Numbered from the stretch's first letter, positions 7,436 to 13,988 are shown. The stretch is 19,002 nt of DNA from Verrucomicrobiota bacterium (GCA_016876055.1 VHDM01000018.1:1-19002), one strand, 5' to 3'. Notes: generated by a model not told the origin, from the sequence alone. Numbers and translations are program-made.

Positions 7436-8269
7436 TCAGGGAACCGGGGGGGCCACGGGGATCAGACCGGCGGCCTGGGCCCGGCCGAAGAATTCCCGCA
7501 AACCGGCGCGCCCGCGGGCGCCGAAATCGAGAGTGAGGCCGTTGACATACATGCCAATGAACTTGTCGGTGTGGGTTTCATCCATGCCCCGGCTGAGAGG
7601 CAGGGCATGCCGGACCGCCGCCGGCCGGTGGGCGAGTCCATAGCGGACACTTTCCCGCAAGGTCTCGGTGACAGCCGTGATCACCTCTGACCCCAAGGCA
7701 CGGCGCACCACGTTTCCGCCCAAAGGCAGAGGAAGTCCGGCGGTGTCCTGCGACCACCATTTCCCCAAATCCTCGCACAGGCTGAACCCCTCCTGCGCGT
7801 AGGTCAGTTGGCCCTCGTGAATGATCAGGCCGGCGTCCACCTGACCCGCCAAGATCGCCTCTTGGATTTTGTCGAAGGGAATGACCACGGCGGGGAAATT
7901 GCCGTGGGGAAGGCCGAGGTAAAGCTGGAGGGTGAGGTAGGCACTGGTGAGGAGACCAGGCACGGCAATGCGGAGTTTTTTCAACTCCTCCCGGGAATAT
8001 GGTTTCCTCGCCACCAGGCAAGGGCCGTAGCCGTCGCCGAAACTGGCTCCACAGGGGAGCAGGGCGTATTGATCCGAGAGGGTGGTATAGGCGTGGAAGG
8101 AAACTGCGGAGACATCCAGTTCACCATTTTGGCAGCGCCGGTTCAGGGTCTCGATGTCCTGCAGGACGTGCTCGAATGCCAGACCGCGCAGATCGACCAG
8201 CCCCTTGGCCATGGCGAAGAACATGAAAGCATCGTCAGCGTCCGGAGAGTGGCCGAGAAGGAGTTTCAT
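7436..8269 (-). CDS. mqnD: 1,4-dihydroxy-6-naphthoate synthase-like protein (MqnD, futalosine menaquinone pathway)
   Basis: MqnD converts cyclic dehypoxanthine futalosine to 1,4-dihydroxy-6-naphthoate in the alternative menaquinone pathway, in the cytosol. The 277-residue protein has the periplasmic-binding-like fold of the family without a signal peptide. It starts MKLLLGHSPDADDAFMF, a variant of the SPCPNDTF motif of classical MqnD. It then has DIETLNR near 38-44, GLIIHEGQLTY with the likely catalytic His151, and DLGKWW with the LPLPLGGN block near 168-186. C-terminal helices include FIGMYVNGLTLDFG. The MqnA/MqnD families are close, but the IIHE and LPLPLGG motifs favour MqnD. A zinc-ribbon gene lies 66 bases upstream on the same strand and may be cotranscribed. 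No other mqn gene is in view. The ATG start at 8269-8267 has no strong ribosome binding site. Confidence 0.85.
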   Translation of the reverse strand: MKLLLGHSPDADDAFMFFAMAKGLVDLRGLAFEHVLQDIETLNRRCQNGELDVSAVSFHAYTTLSDQYALLPCGASFGDGYGPCLVARKPYSREELKKLRIAVPGLLTSAYLTLQLYLGLPHGNFPAVVIPFDKIQEAILAGQVDAGLIIHEGQLTYAQEGFSLCEDLGKWWSQDTAGLPLPLGGNVVRRALGSEVITAVTETLRESVRYGLAHRPAAVRHALPLSRGMDETHTDKFIGMYVNGLTLDFGARGRAGLREFFGRAQAAGLIPVAPPVP

Positions 8270-8311
8270 AAGAAGAACCCGGCTAACTTATCGGCCGCAA
8301 GCCACCGCCAA

Positions 8312-8333
8312 CAGGACTTTCCCACCGGTCCTG
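8312..8333 (-). other. Small hairpin just after the zinc-ribbon gene
   Basis: CAGGAC (8312-8317) and GTCCTG (8328-8333) form a 6-base-pair stem with a 10-base loop, starting 2 bases beyond the stop codon of the upstream gene on the minus strand. No U-run follows. It could be an attenuator or an RNA-processing site between this gene and mqnD, or chance. Confidence 0.25.
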
Positions 8334-8335
8334 GT

Positions 8336-8563
8336 TCAGTGGTAGTCTTCTTTGGTAACCGACGCGGCTGCGCGGGAACCGAGCAACTCCGCCTGTCGGA
8401 TCACGAGGGGAGTGGATTCGTCGAACCGATAGGCATGGCAATTCGGGCAGAGCAGGGCTTTTTTGAGGACGATGCTGCCGCAACCCTCACAGACCTTGTA
8501 ATCGGCCGGCTTGGCCAAAATCTTGGCGGCGGCACTGGCCCGTTCTGGAGGATTCGTTCCCAT
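8336..8563 (-). CDS. Small zinc-ribbon protein of unknown function
   Basis: This 75-residue protein carries two cysteine pairs, Cys25/Cys28 (VCEGCGS) and Cys39/Cys42 (LCPNCHAYRF). That is a compact CxxC-x(10)-CxxC zinc ribbon of the kind seen in ribosomal-protein-like and rubredoxin-like small proteins. The first 20 residues are Ala-rich and the last 25 are charged, without further motifs. The clean Cys spacing, the ATG start and the position ahead of mqnD on the same strand support a real gene. It is separated from the plus-strand DUF309 gene by a 73-base divergent spacer. The function is not known to me; binding of nucleic acid or a protein partner through the ribbon is a guess. Confidence 0.65.
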   Translation of the reverse strand: MGTNPPERASAAAKILAKPADYKVCEGCGSIVLKKALLCPNCHAYRFDESTPLVIRQAELLGSRAAASVTKEDYH

Positions 8564-8636
8564 AAGCGCAAGTTACTGACCCCCAACGGTTCCGCAAGAG
8601 CTTCAATTAGCCTGAGGAGGCAGGTAGGTTGACCTC

Positions 8637-9110
8637 ATGGCGAAAAAATCAAGCCGGATTTCGGTGTTGTGGGAGGGGGTGGATCCGCGCGGCCGTGATG
8701 TGCGTTATGCGGCCTACTTCCATCATTTCAACCGTGGAGATTATTATGAAGCCCACGATGTTTTAGAATCGCTCTGGCTGGAGCAGGGCCGGGCGGCAAA
8801 GGCCGCCGCCTTCTTCCAGGGTTTGATCCAGCTGGCCGGGGGATTCGTCCATTTGCGGAAGCACCACGAACAACCGACGCACCGGGTGCATGGCCGGAGG
8901 CTCGGTCCCGCCTCCCGTTTGCTCAGGTTGGCGGAAAAAAACCTCGGGCCATATGGACCGGAGTACATGGGTTTGGACCTTGAGCCGGTGTTGGGCCTGG
9001 CCCGAGCCACCCTCCGGCAGTTGGAGGAGGGAAATTTGGAACATAATCCGTGGAGCCCGCCCTTGAAGCCCGGGCTGGGGCTGCCCCAACCCGGGAAGCA
9101 GCCGGACTAG
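8637..9110 (+). CDS. DUF309 family protein
   Basis: This 157-residue protein has the DUF309 signature: FNRGDYYEAHDVLESLWLEQ at about 31-50, then AAFFQGLIQLAGGFVHLRKHH at 57-77, and a C-terminal helical half with LGPASRLLRLAEKNLGPY. DUF309 proteins are small all-helical proteins of unknown biochemical role; the EAHDVLE and GLIQLA motifs are the conserved core. Here the usual GN-x-GA segment after the GLIQ motif is replaced by HRVHGRRLGPAS. GAGGAGG lies at 8614-8620, a little far from the ATG, and a GGTAGG at 8623-8628 is better spaced (8 bases). The Pro-rich tail (about 137-157) looks disordered. Its stop codon shares the four bases CTAG with the stop of the convergent DUF3108 gene. Confidence 0.85.
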   Translation: MAKKSSRISVLWEGVDPRGRDVRYAAYFHHFNRGDYYEAHDVLESLWLEQGRAAKAAAFFQGLIQLAGGFVHLRKHHEQPTHRVHGRRLGPASRLLRLAEKNLGPYGPEYMGLDLEPVLGLARATLRQLEEGNLEHNPWSPPLKPGLGLPQPGKQPD

Positions 9111-9952
9111 GGGCGGCCGGGCAAACGCTGGTTCAGGGTGGGGGTGTCGGTGTCGGCGTAGACAGGAATCGCTTCGCCGTCGGGCATCCAGTCGTTGCCG
9201 GGGCCGCCGCCACGGATCAGGTGGATGGTGAAGGTTCCGTAGCGGAATTTGAGGCGGGCAAGGATGGGGAGGCGGCGCTCGTCGTCGGTCATCCAGAGGT
9301 CCAGCCAGCCTTGATGGCGCCGGGAGGCGCCGACGGGTTCGCATCGCAACTGGATCAACCGCCGGGGCGCGCGGTCATCGAGTTCGATCTCCCCGATCTC
9401 CGTGCAGGTCATTTTTCCAAAGAGGGGCTCCTTGTTTTCCAGGATGTTCCAAGTGACCGTTTCGTTTTTTTTCCAGGGATAGGCGCGGAGGTGGTAAAGC
9501 ATGGAACCAAAATCCTCGCAGGGGCCTTCCGGGAGGTCGAAATTCTCCTCGGGTTTGTCGGGGCCTGGCCAAAAGCGACCCAATTTCACGGCGTACTCCG
9601 GCACGGTCTTGCGGACCCGGATGTTGCCGCCCTCGCTACGGTCCTGCCGGTACTCAAGGGAACGCCAGGGTTGACCTTGGGTTAGCGAAGTGAACCGGCT
9701 GCGGATGGGGTAGAAGGCTTCGATGGGTCCGCGGGAACGAAGATAGAGATCGAATTTCTGGACGCCCTCTTTGCCGGGTTCCGTGGTGGCGGTGAAGGTG
9801 CCCTCGGCGGCCTGGACGATCCCCCATTCGATCAGGTAGGTGAGTTTTTCATTTTCCGGCCAAGGGAGGGGTTGGGCGGGGAGATGGGAGGATGCCCAAA
9901 AAAGAAAGAGGAGCACCGAGCCCAGGCGGGGAGGGGTTTGACTTTTCGTCAT
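9107..9952 (-). CDS. Exported DUF3108 family protein
   Basis: The 281-residue protein begins MTKSQTPPRLGSVLLFLFW, a basic then hydrophobic signal peptide with likely cleavage after SSHLPAQ near residue 27, so it is probably periplasmic or outer-membrane associated. The mature part has the DUF3108 pattern: KLTYLIEWGIVQAAEGTFTA near 36-55, then alternating beta strands through RGPIEAFYPIRSRFTSLT, a central AVKLGRFWPG stretch, and the C-terminal IPILARLKFRYGTFTIHL-like segment (written here as RLPILARLKFRYG). DUF3108 proteins form a beta-barrel-like lipocalin-type fold, with no known reaction. A much longer reading frame to 10177 runs into the cyclase gene and lacks a better start, so ATG 9952 is chosen. 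It is 34 bases downstream of the cyclase stop on the same strand, probably in one operon. The leader is pyrimidine-rich with no Shine-Dalgarno sequence. Confidence 0.8.
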   Translation of the reverse strand: MTKSQTPPRLGSVLLFLFWASSHLPAQPLPWPENEKLTYLIEWGIVQAAEGTFTATTEPGKEGVQKFDLYLRSRGPIEAFYPIRSRFTSLTQGQPWRSLEYRQDRSEGGNIRVRKTVPEYAVKLGRFWPGPDKPEENFDLPEGPCEDFGSMLYHLRAYPWKKNETVTWNILENKEPLFGKMTCTEIGEIELDDRAPRRLIQLRCEPVGASRRHQGWLDLWMTDDERRLPILARLKFRYGTFTIHLIRGGGPGNDWMPDGEAIPVYADTDTPTLNQRLPGRP

Positions 9953-9968
9953 GAAGGGAAGGGAGAAC

Positions 9969-9982
9969 GGGGGAGACCCCCC
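9969..9982 (-). other. GC hairpin between cyclase and DUF3108 genes
   Basis: A run of five G (9969-9973) and a run of six C (9977-9982) with an AGA spacer can form a very stable 5-base-pair hairpin in the 34-base gap, followed on the minus strand by a pyrimidine tract and then the ATG. It may reduce read-through or set relative expression. It is not a standard terminator because no U-run directly follows. Confidence 0.35.
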
Positions 9983-9986
9983 ACCC

Positions 9987-11705
9987 TCATTTCGAAGCGG
10001 TGTTCCAGACGCCGTTCCAGTCTTTGGGAGGCGGGGTACGGGAGAAATTGGCAATGCGGGTGAGGAATTCCAGGGAGGGGCCGTCGTCCTGCTTGATCTT
10101 GAGACATTCGCGGAAGGTAGTCTCGGCCTTTTGCCATTGCTGTACCCGGTAAAGCTGGAGGGCCTCGGCGTAAACATTGTTTAGTTTGGCGGTGGTTGGA
10201 TCCAAACCGCCCCGGCGCGATTGCAGTTCAAAGATGCGCACGGGCTCCACCTTGCCGAAGACGGTGATGAGATCGATCTCCCGCGCTTCCACCTCCGCTT
10301 CCGCCAGCTGATAACAACCTTCATTGAGAAGGACGCTGGTGCCGTACACTTTGTTCACCCCTTCCAGGCGGGAGGCGATATTCACGGTATCGCCGATGAC
10401 CGTAAACGACTTGGTGGTCTCAGAGCCGACCGTGCCGATGACGGTGTCGCCCGTGGCCAAGGCCATGCGGGCGTGGAACCTGGGCACGTTCCGACGAAGG
10501 CCGGTGATTTCGGAGATCTCCCGACTGATCCGTTCGAAGGATCGAAGAAGATCGAGACAGGCCAGGCAGCCATCCCGGGCGTGGGTTTCGCCCACGGAGA
10601 AAGGGCTGGCCCAGAAAGCCATGACGGCGTCGCCGATGAACTTATCGACGATGCCGTGGTGGGTGCGGATGGCCTCGGTGGAGGCGGTGAAGTAGCGGTT
10701 GAGGAGGCGGACGAGGTTGGCGGCGGTGAGTTGTTCCCCGATGCCGCTGAAGTTGGAAATGTCCGAGAAGAAAATGGTGACCTGGCGCCGCTCGGCCACC
10801 TCCTTGAGCTGACCGGTGGTGGCGTCCACGACGTTGGCGACGATCCGGGGATCGAGAAACTGGCCGAAGGCCTCGCGGAGTTTCTCCTTGGATTTGAGTT
10901 GCTCGACCATCTGGTTGAAGGAGGTGGTGAGGTCGCCGATCTCGTCCTTGGAAGTGACGGGGAGGGGATCGGAAAGCTCGCCATCCGCGGTTTTGCGGAA
11001 AGCGGCAGTGAGGCGGCGGAAGGCAGCTTGGAGGCGGCCGGTGATGATCAGAAAGACGAGCACCCCGAGAATCCCGGCGACGGCAAAAAGAACCAGATTC
11101 GCCCGAATGATATGTTGGATGTTTTGGTTCGTTTCGCGTAGGGAATGGGCGGTTAGTTCGCTAGTTTGGGTTCGGATTCGTTCAAAAATGGAATTCAGGT
11201 CCTCATAACTATTCATTTCCTCAAGAGCCTTTTTGGCCTCGGCAATCTTGCCCTCTGCCCCCAGGTCCACGGCCTGCAGGGCGGCCTGCATAAATGCCGA
11301 GGTGCCGAGCTCCAAGGTGCGGACGGCGCCGATCAAGCGGGCCATGCCTAGGCGATCTTCCAATTCATTCCGCTCGTCGTTACTTCCGCGTTCGGCCAAT
11401 TCCACCGAGTCCTTGAAAATCGAAGAGACTACTTCCTTAAGTTCCCGGGCCCGCTGTTGGTCCAAGGTGATTTTTTCTTTGGTTTGGTTCCCGTTCACCA
11501 CCCGGTGGGCGATGATCTCAAGCTCAAAGGTGTAAATATCGAGCAGGTTCGTCTTTTTGTTAAGGGGCAGGTGGTACTCTTCGATGGCCTGCAGATGCAA
11601 GGAGGAGTCCTCAATCAGAATCAGGGTGAAGGCCAAGGCAACGGCAAAGAGGATGAGGAGGGCGACGACGCCCGACATGATTTTGACCCGAAGACTCGTG
11701 CCCAT
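9987..11705 (-). CDS. Membrane-anchored class III adenylate/guanylate cyclase with HAMP domain
   Basis: The 572-residue protein should make cAMP (or possibly cGMP) in response to a periplasmic signal. Its order is TM1 about 11-31, an all-helical periplasmic sensor about 32-200, TM2 about 202-222, HAMP about 223-272 (TSKDEIGDLTTSFNQMVEQL), a linking helix with FGQFLDPRIV, a cyclase domain about 305-495, and a C-terminal tail (about 505-550) resembling one or two TPR helices (YAEALQLYRVQQWQKAETTF). Metal aspartates are Asp315 (FSDISNFSG) and Asp359 (VDKFIGDAVMAFW). The purine-selecting pair is Lys355 and Thr435 (FTVIGD), typical of class IIIb, and the transition-state residues are Asn442 and Arg446 (TVNIASR). 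So it looks catalytically competent. ATG 11705 is chosen because it starts directly before TM1; an upstream extension to 11936 overlaps the methyltransferase gene and has no domain features. Confidence 0.92.
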   Translation of the reverse strand: MGTSLRVKIMSGVVALLILFAVALAFTLILIEDSSLHLQAIEEYHLPLNKKTNLLDIYTFELEIIAHRVVNGNQTKEKITLDQQRARELKEVVSSIFKDSVELAERGSNDERNELEDRLGMARLIGAVRTLELGTSAFMQAALQAVDLGAEGKIAEAKKALEEMNSYEDLNSIFERIRTQTSELTAHSLRETNQNIQHIIRANLVLFAVAGILGVLVFLIITGRLQAAFRRLTAAFRKTADGELSDPLPVTSKDEIGDLTTSFNQMVEQLKSKEKLREAFGQFLDPRIVANVVDATTGQLKEVAERRQVTIFFSDISNFSGIGEQLTAANLVRLLNRYFTASTEAIRTHHGIVDKFIGDAVMAFWASPFSVGETHARDGCLACLDLLRSFERISREISEITGLRRNVPRFHARMALATGDTVIGTVGSETTKSFTVIGDTVNIASRLEGVNKVYGTSVLLNEGCYQLAEAEVEAREIDLITVFGKVEPVRIFELQSRRGGLDPTTAKLNNVYAEALQLYRVQQWQKAETTFRECLKIKQDDGPSLEFLTRIANFSRTPPPKDWNGVWNTASK

Positions 11706-11716
11706 CCCGTCAAAGT

Positions 11717-11735
11717 ACAGGAATCTGCATCCTGT
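11717..11735. promoter_or_regulatory. Short dyad upstream of the cyclase gene, possible operator
   Basis: ACAGGA (11717-11722) and TCCTGT (11730-11735) are perfect inverted 6-mers with a 7-base spacer, lying 11-30 bases upstream of the cyclase ATG in the 68-base gap after the methyltransferase gene. It could be a binding site or a hairpin in the leader. The length is within reach of chance. Confidence 0.25.
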
Positions 11736-11773
11736 TTCGAGGCATGAAATTGTTTGAGAGTGAGGCGAAAGGA

Positions 11774-12634
11774 TCAGGTTGCGGCGGGGCGGACGAGCCA
11801 AACACCTTCTTCGCCGCGGGGGTCGAGGAAGCGGGAAAGGCTTCGCAAGCGGGCAGATTGGATCCAAGTCTCCACTTGGGCGGTGGTGGGGCGGCGGGAG
11901 GAAAAGACGATCAAGTTCTGCATTGGGGTGATCCATCGGGCCTCGATCCGGGCGAGGCTTTTCTGCCGTGGGTCGGGGTGGACCCCAAAATGCAACCGGC
12001 CTTTGGGCAGTTTGGGCCGGTAAGCTTGGATCGCTGCTCCCAGCCAGCGTCGGGTGGGGGGATTGTCGTACTGGGCGAGAACCTTCCTGGCACCGGCGAA
12101 GCCGGATCTTCCCGGGGCGAGGTTGGCGCTGAAAAGGAGGAGATCGGCGTGGCTCATTCGATGGGCGATGCGGCGAAGGAGGGGGAGGGGATCAAGGTTG
12201 GGAAGTACGCCGAAAAGGGTGAAGAGATGGGAGGTGGAAGGCGGGAGGCGGAGGGCGGGAAGGGGGCGAGCAAGGTCGATTTTAAGGAAACCCCTTTGCT
12301 GGGCGGGGAGGCAGTCAGCGGCGCGGCGGGCGAGGGAAAGGTTGGTGTCCGCGGCAAAAACGTAAGCGGGCCGGGGTAGTTTTTTGAGGAGGAAAGCTTC
12401 TTTGGTGCCGTCGGCACAGCCGAGCGCGATCAGAGAGTAAGGAGTGCTGAGGTATTTTCGAAGGGGTATGGCTGGCCGTTGATAAAGGCGGCGAACTGCC
12501 TTTCGCAGCAGAAAGGGGGAGCAGGCAAGGTGGACTTTTTTCCAGAGTCGCCCCAAGGAGGGGGAAACATACAGAGCAGCCGCGGGGAGTTCGGGACTCG
12601 ACCGTTGACAAGCAGGTTTCCGATTCACGGACAT
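11774..12634 (-). CDS. EgtD-like SAM-dependent methyltransferase (histidine-specific methyltransferase superfamily)
   Basis: The 286-residue protein has a SAM-binding glycine motif LGCADGTKEAFLL (71-83), an acidic strand end AADTNLSLARRAA (94-106) and LFTLFGVLPNLDPLPLL (137-153). It then has the motif SANLAPG (169-175) and LAQYDNPPTRRWL (186-198), recalling the Gly-Asn-Phe and AYDD-x segments of EgtD. EgtD trimethylates histidine to hercynine for ergothioneine. Here the N-terminal FYDARGSxLFExIT-type segment of true EgtD is not recognisable and no EgtB-like sulfoxide synthase is nearby, so the substrate is open. ATG 12634 is chosen; a GTG at 12649 would add 5 residues. Arg and Leu content is high. 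It lies between the sigma factor and cyclase genes, all minus strand, 68 bases before the cyclase. Confidence is good for a methyltransferase and moderate for the EgtD family. Confidence 0.7.
   Translation of the reverse strand: MSVNRKPACQRSSPELPAAALYVSPSLGRLWKKVHLACSPFLLRKAVRRLYQRPAIPLRKYLSTPYSLIALGCADGTKEAFLLKKLPRPAYVFAADTNLSLARRAADCLPAQQRGFLKIDLARPLPALRLPPSTSHLFTLFGVLPNLDPLPLLRRIAHRMSHADLLLFSANLAPGRSGFAGARKVLAQYDNPPTRRWLGAAIQAYRPKLPKGRLHFGVHPDPRQKSLARIEARWITPMQNLIVFSSRRPTTAQVETWIQSARLRSLSRFLDPRGEEGVWLVRPAAT
12243..12266 (+). other. Potential G-quadruplex motif inside the methyltransferase gene
   Basis: Four G-runs on the plus strand (12243-12245, 12253-12255, 12257-12259, 12262-12266) are separated by loops of 7, 1 and 2 bases, which meets the usual G3+N1-7 rule. 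The G-rich strand is the template strand of the gene. It sits within a longer purine-rich stretch of about 12217-12272. Confidence 0.5.
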
Positions 12635-12641
12635 CCGTGAA
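12624..12641. promoter_or_regulatory. 18-base near-perfect dyad centred on the methyltransferase start codon
   Basis: TTCACGGA (12624-12631) and TCCGTGAA (12634-12641) are exact 8-base inverted repeats separated by CA. On the minus strand this reads as a hairpin whose tip contains the proposed ATG (12634-12632). It could be an operator for a dimeric repressor or an RNA hairpin that hides the start. No Shine-Dalgarno sequence is seen on the minus strand just before it. Confidence 0.45.
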
Positions 12642-12680
12642 GGTACCACGAGAAGGTGAACCGAAACACCATCGCCCAGA

Positions 12681-12728
12681 CCTCTGTTGCCAGAGGGCTA
12701 GGCGAGGGGGTCCTCCGAAGCCCGGAGG
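12681..12728 (-). terminator. Two tandem hairpins after the sigma factor gene, weak terminator candidates
   Basis: Reading from the sigma stop at 12731, the first stem is CGGAGG/CCTCCG (12723-12728 with 12712-12717, 5-base loop) and the second is CAGAGG/CCTCTG (12691-12696 with 12681-12686, 4-base loop). Neither is followed by a U-run. They could limit read-through from the sigma factor gene into the methyltransferase. Confidence 0.35.
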
Positions 12729-12730
12729 CG

Positions 12731-13654
12731 TCAGGCGAGACGGACGAGGCCGCCGCGGTTGACGAGATTCCGGAAGTATTCCGGGAAGTTCTCCTCTTTC
12801 AGAAGACGTTTACGCAGTTTGGTGAGGGCGCTGTTTTGAATTTGGCGGATCCGCTCCCGGGTTACTTTGAGCTGTTCGCCAACTTCCTCCAAAGTGCGTT
12901 CCTTGCTGTCGCCCAGCCCGAAGCGGAGCCGAAGAATCTCGAGTTCCCGCGGGTTCAGGAAGTTCAGGCAGCGGGAGACGGCGTCGCGGAGGTCCTCCTT
13001 GGTATGCTCTTCGACCGGATCGATCGCCTCGGGATCCGCTAAAAGATCCACGAGAGTGCCGTCATCGCCGTCCTGGCCGATGGACACGTCCAGGGAGACG
13101 GTGCCGGCGGAGACTTCGCGGAGTTTGGTGATGCGTCCGGTCTCGATCTGCAACTCGTCGGCCAATTCGGTGTCGGTGGGTTCACGGCCAAGCTCGTTGC
13201 CGAGAGCGGAGCTAACCCGGCGCAGGCGTTGGATCTTGTCGACGAGGTGGACAGGGAGACGGACGGTTTTGCCTTGGTTGGCGAGGGCCCGACGGATGGA
13301 CTGCTTGATCCACCAGCAGGCATAGGTGCTGAACTTCACCCCGCGGCTGGGCTTGAAGCGGTCGACGGCCTTCATCAGGCCAAGGTTGCCCTCGGAGATG
13401 AGATCAAGGATCGGCAGGCCGCAGTGGTTGTAATCGGCGGCGATTTTCACCACGAGGCGGAGATTCGATTTGATCATCAGTTCCCTAGCTTGGCCTTCGC
13501 CCCGGCGGACGCGGCGGGCGAGTTTCACTTCCTCGGAGCGGTTGAGGAGGGGGGTCTCACCGATGCCCTTGAGGTAGGACTGAAGGGCGGCGGGGAGATC
13601 TTTCTCCCGGACGACCGGTGCCTTCTCTCTGGTGACTTCCATGTTTGTTTTCAT
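12731..13654 (-). CDS. Sigma-70 family RNA polymerase sigma factor (RpoD/RpoS-like, no region 1.1)
   Basis: The 307-residue protein directs RNA polymerase to promoters. Region 1.2 is at about 22-54 (LQSYLKGIGETPLLNRSEEVKLA). Region 2 spans about 57-127 with the core-binding LPILDLISEGNLGLMKAVD and the -10 recognition segment KFSTYACWWIKQSIRRAL. Region 3 is about 137-212, and region 4 is about 226-290, with the -35 recognition helix-turn-helix RTLEEVGEQLKVTRERIRQI. The Asp/Gly-rich stretch SIGQDGDDGTLVDLL (191-205) is the region 3.2 finger. It lacks the long N-terminal region 1.1 of many primary sigma factors, so it resembles group 2 factors, but in this lineage it could be the primary one. 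ATG 13654 is taken; ATG 13642 is possible. A TTGACA lies upstream at 13719-13714, and the gene is divergent from the exonuclease-ligase gene. Confidence 0.95.
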   Translation of the reverse strand: MKTNMEVTREKAPVVREKDLPAALQSYLKGIGETPLLNRSEEVKLARRVRRGEGQARELMIKSNLRLVVKIAADYNHCGLPILDLISEGNLGLMKAVDRFKPSRGVKFSTYACWWIKQSIRRALANQGKTVRLPVHLVDKIQRLRRVSSALGNELGREPTDTELADELQIETGRITKLREVSAGTVSLDVSIGQDGDDGTLVDLLADPEAIDPVEEHTKEDLRDAVSRCLNFLNPRELEILRLRFGLGDSKERTLEEVGEQLKVTRERIRQIQNSALTKLRKRLLKEENFPEYFRNLVNRGGLVRLA

Positions 13655-13690
13655 ACAGGGTTAGAACGAGGCGATCTCAGAACGTTCGGA

Positions 13691-13719
13691 CTTTTTTTAT
13701 GGGGGGCAAATTTTGTCAA
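13691..13719 (-). promoter_or_regulatory. Candidate promoter of the sigma factor gene
   Basis: On the minus strand a consensus -35 hexamer TTGACA (13719-13714) is followed by an A-rich stretch ATAAAAAAAG (13700-13691). The -10 match is poor and the spacing short, so only the -35 box is convincing. It is 60-65 bases upstream of the ATG, and the AT-rich core behind it could act as an UP element. Confidence 0.4.
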
Positions 13720-13883
13720 GGTTAAGATTCTTAAAAACTTATATAAATTATTGATGCACAATGAAATAAATTTTATCTTATAAGCTGAAATTTACCTTAA
13801 AAAAGTACGGAAAGAGCCTGCGCGGAACCATATGGCTTAAGCGATTGGCAAAATATCCGTGCTGTTTGGGTGGAAAAATTTAC

Positions 13884-13904
13884 GGATTCGGCGCGGGCGA
13901 ATCC
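13884..13904. other. Perfect 7-base-pair hairpin in the divergent region
   Basis: GGATTCG (13884-13890) pairs with CGAATCC (13898-13904) around a 7-base GC-rich loop. It has no U-run and does not extend into a tRNA-like or other known RNA fold by eye. It may be a regulatory dyad or an element of an unannotated small RNA. Confidence 0.35.
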
Positions 13905-13988
13905 CCGGGTTGCCTGGAAGAAGCCGTCCAATTGGCCTGCCCCGTCGCACGACCAGGGCCGCTCGTCCCTTTCGATGCCTCAATCGTG

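Noticed and set aside
8614..8636. AGGT-TG-ACCT palindrome near the DUF309 start as operator
   Set aside because: Four-base arms are too short to separate from chance, and the bases double as possible ribosome binding sequence.
10221..11141. 306-residue plus-strand frame opposite the cyclase gene
   Set aside because: Gly/Glu/Asp-rich shadow with no domain; the minus-strand cyclase is clearly real over the same bases.
13820..13980. Structured RNA (tRNA, 6S or SRP RNA) in the divergent gap
   Set aside because: One 7-base-pair hairpin is visible but no cloverleaf, long closing stem or signature tetraloop could be built by eye.
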